From positions 1-20,869 of the forward strand of contig JASNJN010000432.1 in the NCBI GenBank assembly GCA_030180075.1: 20,869 nt of DNA. Reading direction: 5' to 3'. The notes beneath the pieces were generated by a model, which saw nothing but the letters and a program-made list of their open reading frames with translations, searched no databases and had not been told where the DNA came from. The stretch is from Mikrocytos mackini (lineage: Eukaryota; Endomyxa; Ascetosporea; Mikrocytida; Mikrocytiidae). A program made the translations under genes and the position numbers. Positions 8,759 through 17,424 of this stretch are shown here, piece after piece; position 1 is the stretch's first letter; each line of letters begins with the position of its first letter.

Positions 8759-11510
8759 CAACAAATAATCAGTCATTACTTTCACAACATGAATTCGCCC
8801 ATAGTAGTTCAACTAAACCATTTTGTTTCACTGTAGACTCAAACATTTCTTATGTTTCAGACATCGTCATTTCCTCCCAAACGAATTCTCGCGAGGTTGA
8901 GAAAGATATGGTTGTAGCAGTTGATGTTGATTACAATCAAATTAACTATATTTGAAAGCAGAAGGGAAAGTGTGTTTCGATAACAAATCAACACGAATTG
9001 GAATACGAACTTCCTACATTAAGGCATGGGCGGCAGCCTGTTCCAAGTGAAGATATATCTGATAACAAACCGCGTAGATATAGTTGTGATAAGTGCACAA
9101 AGTCATTCAAATAAGAACAGTCTATGAAAAATCATAAAAGCAAAACCCACAGCAATTCCTATAGTCATTATGTGAATTTTGTGATTATAATAATAAAAAA
9201 TATATATCGCTTGTTACTCACCAGCTTAAAAAGCATTCAAGTTTGCACAGTTTTAAAGTAGAAAGCTTCAGTAACAAAAAATTGGCCATGGAATATTTAA
9301 AAGTTAAGGTAAATACAGGGAAATATAGTTTTAAAAAAGACACCGGTACTAAGAAAAACAAACATGGTCCCATAGACTATTATAAGTGCAATTTTAAAGC
9401 GAACAACAAAGAAACGCCTTGTAAAGGCTTTATTTTAGTACAAAAGTATAATAAAAGTAAAAAATTTTAAATTATATCAAACTCAAAACATGGTCATTCT
9501 GTTGACCTAGATAGCATAAGAATTAATAAGGATCTCAGAAATACATTGATAAGTTTAATTACAAATGGTGTCGAACTAAACACTATACATTCCGACATAA
9601 CAGCATTTGATACTCCAGCCGGCATAGGAAAGGCCCACAGCATTACAAAGAATTTCCTGCGTTCACTCCGTACAGAGATTAAAAAACTTAAACGGTTTTC
9701 CAATGGGGATTTGGAAAATTCATACAAGATTCTGGGTTCTCTTAAAACACAGGCTAAAATTACAGATTTTATTTTTAAGGAAAAGGATGTTAAAATAATC
9801 AATCGTCCCGAAATTGACGATCATTTCATACTAGCTTTCCAGACTACTACTCAACGGAATACATTTGTAGCTGAACAATCTGATTGCATAATGGTGGATT
9901 CAACTCATTCCACCAACATGTACGGATATAAGCTCATTACATTTGCTATCTTGACTAAAAAGCAACGATTTTGTCCTTTTATCTTTATGTTGAGTGACAG
10001 CGACTCCGAAAGTACGGTTTCATATGTACTAGAAACTTTACTATCACAAGGTTTACTTCCTTCTTCACCCACTTATATAATGAGCGATATGGCTCGTACT
10101 TACTTTAACTCATGGAGAAATCAGGTTAATAATAATATCAAATGGTATTATTGCAGCTTTCATTTTGTTGCGGCTGTAAAAAAACAAATGGTTTTGAAAA
10201 TTAAAAATGTAGAAGTTCGCACAACAATAGAAAAGAAATTTGATGCTCTACGAACTATTATTGACCTGACAAAGTTTAACAGATCCTATACAGCCTTCAT
10301 CTACCATATTGAAAGCAAGGCAAAGTTGTTTTATGAATATTTCTTTGATACCTATCACAAAGTTGTTGAACGATGGGCGTTATGTCATAGATTAGATATA
10401 GAACTAAATACAAACAACCATATCGAGAGCTACCATAAAGTCTTAAAAGATATATATTTGAAGAAAAATTCATATAACCGAATGGATTCTTTGATTTCTG
10501 CATTGATTAATTACGACGACAAAGTATACAGAAATTCAATTTTAAGCAACTATTCAAAAAATATAGAGTTCTTAGGTTACCGTGAAAAACAAGCACTGAA
10601 AAAACACAAACTCTCACAATCTTTGGACGAATCTAAATTTAAACACAGGAAAGGCTCGTATTACTATAAGAATTACAAAATAACAGCGGGAAACTGTAAA
10701 CAATGCGACAGTGAGTGTCAATTCCTTTGTAGGTTTTGTCAAGTATGTAAAGACAGATTCACTTGCACATGCCTCACATATTTATTAAAAAAGAAGATGT
10801 GCAAGCACATACACAAAGTATGTTATATAGTGAATAATAAACTACCTATGCGGCCAAGCAGTTGTTCAAATAATTCCGAAACAACTACCCAGGAATCAGT
10901 AAATAATACTTCCAATACCAAAGAAAACGTTTCTACCAGAAACGGACAAGAAACAGTATTAATTACACAAAAAGTTATGCAGAATAGCACTACTATTTAC
11001 ACGCAACAATATGAAAATACAGATTCGACACTTGATGTGGCAATGCAGTTGCGAGTTCCTTTAAAAAACGATAACAAAATATCGAATGTATCTAAAGAAT
11101 ACAACACCACAGCCCAAAAATCGAGCAAAAACCGTATAAACACGGAAAATAATGAGAATTGTATAAGAAACGTAGGGGAAAGCTTTACAGACAATAGTTG
11201 CAATAGGAATGTGAGATCTCCAATTTCCGAATTAAATATACAGGCACATAATTCATTGATAGTCAGCAGAAAAATTGAAATCGCTTCACAGTTATCATAT
11301 CTGAATGATAAGGTCAATAGTTCATCTTCACTCCTATATTTAAACAAAATACACTCCCAATTAAATTTTGTGACAATGCTTGACATTGCAGATGTAAAGA
11401 TTACAAATACACTTTATGAAATTGATCCTAGTACTCGATATAAGCAAGAAACTCAACGAAGTAAATACCATAGCAAAAACAAAAACAAAAGAATTAATAA
11501 AAATAAATAA
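8710..11510 (+). pseudogene. MULE transposase with two C2H2 fingers, FLYWCH finger, DDE core and SWIM finger; broken in its 5' quarter
   Basis: Cut-and-paste transposase of the surrounding element. The ATG at 8710 lies in the left repeat. Two C2H2 fingers of identical spacing (C-x2-C-x12-H-x4-H) occupy 9085-9150 and 9171-9236. A FLYWCH-type finger has Cys at 9387 and 9420 and the H-x-H at 9489-9497. The catalytic core lies in the open frame 9546-11510 (residues from 9546): D118 in DSTHSTN, D181 in SDMART, C203-x2-H206, E294 in NHIESYH. A SWIM finger follows (C407-x-C409 ... C419-x-H421), then an Asn/Ser-rich tail. Lesions: TGA 8953-8955, TAA 9112-9114, a one-base deletion in the 20-nt finger linker 9151-9170, and TAA 9468-9470 inside the FLYWCH finger. 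The 2 kb after the last stop is fully open, yet its first ATG falls only just before D118, so it has no sensible start of its own. Confidence 0.85.
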
Positions 11511-11945
11511 TTATGGTATTGACTCGGATTACAGGAGATGGTAAATATATTAGATTAATTTTGTTAAATTGTAATATTTTATACTAACATATTATCCAGG
11601 GACTATGGTAATTTTTATAAACATCAATATTTTATAAATAAATTGTAAAACTCAGACTAAAATAGACTGCCCTATGTAATGGTATTATATAACTAATTTA
11701 GAGCTATATATTAAATAATAAATAAATTCATATCTTAACTCCTCATTGATTACATTTTGAGTATTACTTCACAATTACAATGCTATTTTATTTGTATTTG
11801 GCTTCTGAAGACAGGAAATCATTTAATTTGCATTATTATCTTGGTCTATAGCTTCTTGTTGTTTTTCTTATCAGTATACCGACACTATGTTGATAGTTGG
11901 CCATTAAAACCAAGAAATCACAACAAGACAAATTCTTAGACGTGA

Positions 11946-12030
11946 AGTTTAAACGGTTGGAAATATGGGTATGTAGTGACTTTAAAGCGCCTGTATGATA
12001 ATTGGATGATTCAAAACAAAAGTGGATATA
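11946..12030 (+). pseudogene. Possible FLYWCH-type finger relic of another MULE
   Basis: One frame reads LNGWKYGYVVTLK, then NW about ten codons further and SGYT before a TAA. FLYWCH domains have this pattern (NGY-x-Y near the start, then W-x-C and later H-x-H), but here the Cys after W is Ile and only one His of the expected pair is seen. Stop density downstream is no lower than expected for AT-rich sequence. Confidence 0.2.
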
Positions 12031-12563
12031 CATAACTAGGAATTGGGAACTTGCGTTGCAGTTATATTGTAGACAACCAACAAGTTCATTAGTTGGCAAG
12101 GGAAACTATAAGAGACCGTATAAGTAAGCAAACGACTAAGTTGTCTATGTATATATTGAGAAAGAATTATCAATATGAATCCCAGAATTTGATATGTAGT
12201 GAAGAAAGCTATCAAAGTGTCAAAGTTAGCTATAATATGAAGTCAGCAGATAATGATCGGGAATGAATCCATTCCTTGAAGAGCTAGTGTGATGTGATGA
12301 TTAAATCTTTAAAATGTTACGAAGGGAAGTAAAGTCCGGTTCTCATCAGTGTCCTGTTATCTTAAGATTACAAACTTCAACTGCTTATTTGAAATATCAA
12401 ACACAACTTACACTAATCAACTACAGAACATGTATATTTCTTTAAGTATAGAAAAGTAGGTAAATGTTTCTAATTGTTTGCATGGTGTACTTTTAATTGT
12501 AATTATCGACAAGTTCGGCGTTTTATTATGTTTTGAAAGAAGACAACGAGTTGACATTTGAAG

Positions 12564-12795
12564 TAGTGTGTTTGCGGGACGGGATTGCGGAAAATTTCTG
12601 AAAATTAGAAGCTCATTATTTTGAACACCAATACATTATTTTCATGAATTCGAACTTTATTTTATTCGATATCAATTAAATAACAGGAAAAGGGTATTTG
12701 GAGGTATTTTGTAATGAAAATTTCATAACAAAAAAATTTTTGCTCCCGGGATAATCCCGTGGAAGTCCAAAAAAGTCAGAAAATCGAACACACTA
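12564..12795. repeat. Possible MITE with short inverted ends
   Basis: The ends tagtgtgtttg (12564-12574) and cgaacacacta (12785-12795) are inverted copies with 10 of 11 bases matching and start with TA, as Tc1/mariner-type miniature elements do. The interior is non-coding. A near-palindrome cgggataatcccg lies around 12749-12761 and a related gacgggatt near the left end. Only one copy is in the window, so this is tentative. Confidence 0.25.
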
Positions 12796-14772
12796 ATTTG
12801 AAGCAGCCAAGCAAAATTCCACATACATCGTAGTTTTAGCAGATTCACTAGGTGTAAACTATTAGAATTAATAATGAAATGATAAGTTGGTCATCGAAGA
12901 AAAGTGAGCAAAACTGGGAACTGAGCTATCATATGGGAATTAGGATTACACAATGAGCTGAGTAAAATAAAATACGTATAGCAAGAAGGAATGTGTAAAT
13001 AACAAAGTATTCCAGTTTGAACAAGTATTCTGAATGTGTGTATGTCTGTCTGTATTTTGAGCCATGGTTTACGAATGGCTTTCTTTATTTGAAGTCGAAT
13101 TTATCCAAACATCTATAATAGAACTCATGAATATAGTACACAATAAAACTCTGGCGTATCATCTTCTTTTGTATTTCAAGTTTGAAATTTAATTTTTGTA
13201 CATTCCAAAATATTAATAAGACGCTCAGGCCACAGAATAAACTATACTCGAGTATGCTTTAATGATTATCTACACAACTGTATTGATATCCGGAATAGGA
13301 TATTTCTTATTCTCAATACTTTTGTTAATAGTAAATTGTACACACCGATGCAGCATACCTTCTTCAAAACTAGAATGATCAGTAACTCAATAACACAATA
13401 TTATAAACAACTATCAGAACATCAAGGACTATTATGTTTATTTAACATTGAAGATATTGTGTGACAAGACGGATAGCCGAAAGACGATGTAATGCATCAC
13501 ATATTAACACTCACCAAAGAGTCATTCTAAGAAAACATCATCTTATAAGTTTCATCACACAGGAGAAACAAACAATATACTCATTATTCAAGCATCATTG
13601 AATATAATTCCTTCTCGATGTGAATGTAAACAGCAACCTTGAATATATTCATGATAAAGCAATATTTAAAGATTTGGCTCAGACATACTATTAAACATGT
13701 TCTTTATGGAATATGATCAGAGGTTTCAACGTTGGTGAATGATATTGACCTACTATACCTTTCTATCTGCTTTAATGAAATGTGATTACATTATTAAATT
13801 GAAAATTTAATTTAAAATGATAATATGACGTTACACATAAGATTACTAAAAATCCATAATCTGTACAATATTCAATATTACATATTCATTAAACAAGGAG
13901 AATTGAATATGGATAAAGAATATATTTGATGGTAAATTAAAACATTGTAATGAAATGGATATATTTATAATGAATGTTATAAAACACCCGATATTTTAAA
14001 TAAATTAAATAGAATATCAAAGGACCAATCGAGAATATAGTAGTTTTTAATTCGTTTATAGTATTTATTCCATATTATATATTTGTGTTACAGTTATTAT
14101 TAATATGGTCAAAAGATATAAGTAGTATAACATTTATTTATTTATCAAATCCAACATTAATTCCATGGAGATTGTATAACGATTCTGATTTCCTTTGAAT
14201 GGTTGATTATTAGTTATTGTGATATTATATTAGAACTCCAAGCAAATTGAATATTAAATACAACTCTTTATTCTAACATAAATACAGCTCTCTTATTGTC
14301 CAGGCAATTATTACTTTAATGGAGAATTCAAATAACATTTAGTAATATATTTGTCTTAGAACGTTCATAATGATTTGTATCCTTTTGAAATTTTATTATC
14401 TCAATCTTTTCTGTTCTGTAAACAGGAATATTAAGTTTGTCCGAAGTCACTAGTATACACCTTCTCTTCACTATATCCCATTATTCAAAATATATTACAG
14501 CTGGATCGAACAAAATAATTTCTTACTTTTAAAAGTGGATTTCTGATTCTAATAGAACAAGAATTCAAGGGACAATCTTATTTAATACATTCTCTTTTGC
14601 TTCAAACCCTTTTGACAGTAGTTGTTTATGATCTGTCAACCTTTTTCTCTGAAATAGCAGCATTTTCATAAGAAAGTTGGTTTGATACGCACTGAACACA
14701 AGGGCATTGGAACCTATGAAAGAAGTTTCACAGAGTATTTAAAGTATATAACCGCATATCTTTTCATTTTAA

Positions 14773-14993
14773 TACTATTCGTGTTGTTGGGAAGTATGTT
14801 TGGAGATCTTTGAGTTTTCATAAGAATTTAAAATTTGGAAAATGAAAAAAAAGAAAAACCCCATAATAAAGAGTTTATTTTAACAATTAATAAATAATCC
14901 TGAATAAATAGTTAAAAAAAATATATTACCATTTAAAAAATAAAAAAATAATGCTTGTATAAAAAAAGTTATTTACTTCAAATTATGTTATGC
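14773..14993 (-). repeat. Right terminal inverted repeat of the MULE element
   Basis: Reverse-complement partner of 8537-8758. On the minus strand it contains an ATG at 14821-14819 followed by 16 codons differing from the transposase start at three residues, then a stop after 35 codons. Its outer end lies within the last codons of the Gypsy pol frame and provides that frame's stop (14985-14983). Confidence 0.85.
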
Positions 14994-16890
14994 TAGATTC
15001 TATGGCTTCCAATACACTGTTTCTATCTTCTTGTTCCCAATTTATCTGTTTGTGTTTTAGCTTTTCGTTTATTCCTTCCAAGTATTCACTGATCTTTGGT
15101 ACGAAAGGCCTGTACCAGTTTAAAGATCCAATTAGTTTTCTTATCTCCCTCTTAGTTTTGGGTTCTTTTATAAGTTTCTGTTTGTCGAATGTGGAAAGAT
15201 CCGACGCTACTGTATTTCCTTCTATCCTGAATCCTAGATATGTAATAGAACGTTTGTAAAACTCGCACTTGTTCAAATTAAGATTGACTCTATTCTCTTT
15301 TAAAATCGATAGGATCTTAATCAAAAGCGCAGTGTGTTCTTCTTTGTTTTTAGAATATAACAAAATATCATCAAGGAATATTTTTACTCCAGGTATTCCT
15401 CCGATCATAGACTCCATCGCTTTTTGGAACGTCCTTGGTGCCGTAGATAATCCATAGGGCATTCTGTTCCATTCGTATTGTCCCATCGGTAATACAAAAC
15501 TGCTTTTGTATTTATCTTGTTCTTCTATTTCTATCTGGTAATAACCAGTATGTAAGTCCAATTTGCTATAAAATTGGCTTTCTTTTAGTTGTAGAAGTAA
15601 TGTTTCGGCCGATGGAAATGGGTAAGAGCTTTTCTCTGTCTTTTTGTTTAATTTACGAAAGTCGCAAACTACTCTCACACTTCCATCTTTCTTTTGAATT
15701 GCGAATGCCGGAGAACATATTGTAGATGAGGACGGCCTTATTATATCTTCTTTTAAAAGGCGTTTTATTTCTTTTTCTACAGGTTCGAACAGTTTGTGAG
15801 GAATGTTGTATGGTCTTGTGAATAGTGAAACGTCTTCTGTCAATGGAATAGTATGTTTGACGTTTGGGATAGATTCTAAGTGTCCTTTATTCTTAAAAGA
15901 CTCTAAAAGTGAATCAAAGGTCTCAGCTTTCTCAATCTTAAGTAACTTCTGTTCCAGAATCTGGTCTGGTTCGTCTTCCGTTGTAACAAGTTGTTTTTGA
16001 ACTGTGGGGAATTCTATAGCTACTTTATCCAAAAGAAGAGTGTTTGTGCTGAAGTCTATCACAGCTGAGTTCTTTTGAAGCCACTCCCGTCCTAAAATTA
16101 AGTTACTAGGAAGTTTGTCTATTATGAATGCCTCTAGATTGTATTGGGTGTGTGGTACGTTGTCAATCTCGAGGTTAATGGAAGTTTTACTGCTGATTTC
16201 TTTGTGTGTGCCGTCCGCAATGGTAACTTTTTGAGTCGGACTTATTTCTTTTATAGAAGAATCGTTAACAAAGTTTGGGTTTACATAGTTAAACCTAGAA
16301 CCGGTGTCGATAGCTATCGAAACTTCATTACTTCCAACCACTCCTTTGAATTCCAAGTCAGAAATCAGTTCTGTCTGTGGCTCCAGTTGCTTAATGAGAA
16401 GGTTCTTGCTGTTTGGTTTAGAGTAATCCTGTCTTTTGTTAGAATAGTCTCTATGGGGTGAATGGTTGTGGTTTTTTCTATGGTTTCCACGTGTGTTACC
16501 TCCATAAGATCTTCTTTGGACTGCGCGAAAATCTCTCTCATCATGTGAGTAACTGTCATGGAAAGAACAATAGCCTCGGCGTTGTTGCGTTCTTGTGTTT
16601 TCCCTGTATTGTGGTCTCTTAGGTCTTCTGGGCTCAGTTCGTTCGTGATGGCCAAAATAAAGTTTATCATTTGAATTGGCTGTGTCAAGCTTTGCTGCCA
16701 GTTTGTCCAAATCCTGAAGGTTGAGGTCAAGAGCTCTCTGTCTTAATCGTACGGGGATCTTCCCAATGAATATCTCAACTAATTCCCTGTTGGTAATCCA
16801 GTTAGATTTGTCCTCTATGCAGTAATTGGCTCTACCAGATATTTCCTTGATTATGTGTGCCAATTCGGCAAATGTAGTGAACGCTCCCAT
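14983..16890 (-). CDS. Gypsy/Ty3-type Pol fragment: Gag C-terminus, zinc knuckle, protease, reverse transcriptase
   Basis: Retroelement polyprotein that would process itself and reverse-transcribe element RNA. From the ATG at 16890 it has 635 residues. Residues 1-75 look like the C-terminal part of the capsid domain. A knuckle C108-x2-H111-x4-H116 follows, with F121 where the last Cys should be. The aspartic protease has D195-TGS and the ILGREWL flap-side motif near 265-271. The reverse transcriptase has D445 in SKLDLHTGYYQ, the FLDD box (D507, D508), YLGF near 551 and the LIGSLNWYRPF segment. The frame stops at the point where RNase H should begin; RNase H and integrase are missing because the MULE terminal repeat cuts in at 14993. 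The frame is open across all 635 codons, so it is either recent or has been maintained. It lies in frame with the preceding gag frame, separated by one TAA. Confidence 0.88.
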   Translation of the reverse strand: MGAFTTFAELAHIIKEISGRANYCIEDKSNWITNRELVEIFIGKIPVRLRQRALDLNLQDLDKLAAKLDTANSNDKLYFGHHERTEPRRPKRPQYRENTRTQQRRGYCSFHDSYSHDERDFRAVQRRSYGGNTRGNHRKNHNHSPHRDYSNKRQDYSKPNSKNLLIKQLEPQTELISDLEFKGVVGSNEVSIAIDTGSRFNYVNPNFVNDSSIKEISPTQKVTIADGTHKEISSKTSINLEIDNVPHTQYNLEAFIIDKLPSNLILGREWLQKNSAVIDFSTNTLLLDKVAIEFPTVQKQLVTTEDEPDQILEQKLLKIEKAETFDSLLESFKNKGHLESIPNVKHTIPLTEDVSLFTRPYNIPHKLFEPVEKEIKRLLKEDIIRPSSSTICSPAFAIQKKDGSVRVVCDFRKLNKKTEKSSYPFPSAETLLLQLKESQFYSKLDLHTGYYQIEIEEQDKYKSSFVLPMGQYEWNRMPYGLSTAPRTFQKAMESMIGGIPGVKIFLDDILLYSKNKEEHTALLIKILSILKENRVNLNLNKCEFYKRSITYLGFRIEGNTVASDLSTFDKQKLIKEPKTKREIRKLIGSLNWYRPFVPKISEYLEGINEKLKHKQINWEQEDRNSVLEAIESSIT

Positions 16891-17424
16891 AGGTAGATCA
16901 TTTAATTACTGCCTGTAATAAGAGTACTGTGATGTAGTAAAGTAAGCACTCTGTAACTTCTTTAGGGCTTCTGCAACTGAGGAAGAACCGCTGAAATGTG
17001 GATGTACACTTGGGTCAGAGATGACCTCAAGGGTAGCCAATGCTATTTGGTCTGTCCATCCTGTAAGTACTTTCAGTTGTTCAAATTTATGGATCCAGCT
17101 AGGCAACGCATCTATATCCTGATGTGTGTGAATGATTAACCTAGGTAAAATGATGCTAAGTCCAGGGAGTCCAGCTATGTTCGTCCCAAATGTGTACTCG
17201 CTCTGCGAACTCTGTAAAGCTGAGTGTAAGGTTGGGGAAGGTGAAAATTGTCTGGTGTACTTATTTTGCGTTCCGTGAGGTGATGCACTTTGAGTGTCAT
17301 CTGAATTCAGATTGACGTGCTCTGCACGTTGATTATAGTACTTAGCCTTTTTGTAAGGCCCGCTACTGTCTCGTTTAAACATGTCAAATATTTGTAAGAA
17401 TTTTAATTTCTATATTTATTTATT
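14994..17424 (-). mobile_element. Gypsy-like LTR retroelement, 3' end lost at the MULE junction
   Basis: Leader, gag and pol through the reverse transcriptase remain. The AT-rich leader at 17402-17424 (minus) resembles that at 8088-8109 of the other gag copy. No paired LTR could be identified: the 3' end is missing and no second copy of the leader region is seen. Just upstream, GACGT and ACGTC form a short inverted repeat around the possible LTR end, which is not conclusive. The right limit given is only the limit of recognised similarity. Confidence 0.6.
16906..17382 (-). CDS. Gypsy-type Gag, N-terminal part (158 codons), ending at an in-frame TAA
   Basis: Structural protein of the retroelement particle. 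It starts at the ATG 17382-17380. The first 75 residues are polar and unstructured-looking; from about residue 78 a capsid-like segment follows with L-x-R-L, D-x-D, W and WTD, shared with the plus-strand fragment at 8131-8547. The TAA at 16908-16906 is followed in the same frame by five sense codons and then the ATG of the next frame, whose beginning (FTTFAELAHIIK onward) still looks like capsid. The stop therefore lies inside the capsid domain, not between Gag and Pol. That favours a nonsense mutation over an ordinary Gag-Pol readthrough site, though readthrough is not excluded. Confidence 0.75.
   Translation of the reverse strand: MFKRDSSGPYKKAKYYNQRAEHVNLNSDDTQSASPHGTQNKYTRQFSPSPTLHSALQSSQSEYTFGTNIAGLPGLSIILPRLIIHTHQDIDALPSWIHKFEQLKVLTGWTDQIALATLEVISDPSVHPHFSGSSSVAEALKKLQSAYFTTSQYSYYRQ

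Larger units (their letters stand above)
11511..14772. other. Interior of the MULE element without an intact gene
   Basis: Stops are frequent in all frames and no tRNA, rRNA or intact domain was found. Three faint signals: a FLYWCH-like reading at 11946-12030 (LNGWKYGY, then NW), a possible MITE at 12564-12795, and a 35-codon minus-strand frame from 14821 that starts like the transposase. In MuDR this position would hold the second, convergent gene; here it could be that gene decayed beyond recognition, or unrelated inserted sequence. Confidence 0.5.
8537..14993 (+). mobile_element. MuDR-like MULE, 6.46 kb, bounded by ~220-bp inverted repeats
   Basis: Long terminal inverted repeats and a Mutator-type transposase reading inward from the left repeat define the unit. 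Mutator elements are known for repeats of around 200 bp that contain promoters for inward-facing genes. The right repeat also holds an inward ATG (14821, minus) with 16 codons matching the transposase start, but that frame closes after 35 codons. No target-site duplication of the 8-11 bp expected for MULEs is visible at the junctions as drawn. The interior from 11511 to 14772 has no intact gene. The element may be one transposon, or a composite formed by recombination between two copies. Confidence 0.65.

Noticed and set aside
9546-9548. TTG at 9546 as the start of a separate 654-residue transposase
   Set aside because: The same frame continues upstream and completes the FLYWCH finger; this point is only the first TTG after a stop codon.
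10997-11386. 129-codon minus-strand frame inside the MULE gene
   Set aside because: Antisense shadow of the Asn/Ser-rich transposase tail; composition only, no domain.
11836-12099. 87-codon minus-strand frame
   Set aside because: No recognisable domain; it overlaps the 16-bp repeat and the FLYWCH-like relic on the other strand, and its length is compatible with chance.
12320-12350. gaagggaagtaaagtccgg, similar to a conserved segment of bacterial-type RNase P RNA
   Set aside because: No matching second conserved region or long-range pairing was found nearby, and the organism looks eukaryotic.
13480-13505. Near-palindrome around atgcat in gatgtaatgcatcacat
   Set aside because: Short, imperfect and isolated; expected by chance in sequence of this composition.
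14130-14460. Minus-strand reading resembling RNase H (TSDFG, then NNQPF), as if the Gypsy pol resumed beyond the MULE end
   Set aside because: Stop density equals chance expectation, the match is a few residues, and such heavy decay does not fit with the clean pol frame next to it.
14480-14510. gttcgatcc on the minus strand as a tRNA T-loop (B box)
   Set aside because: The flanking bases do not form the five-pair T stem, and no acceptor or anticodon arm is present.
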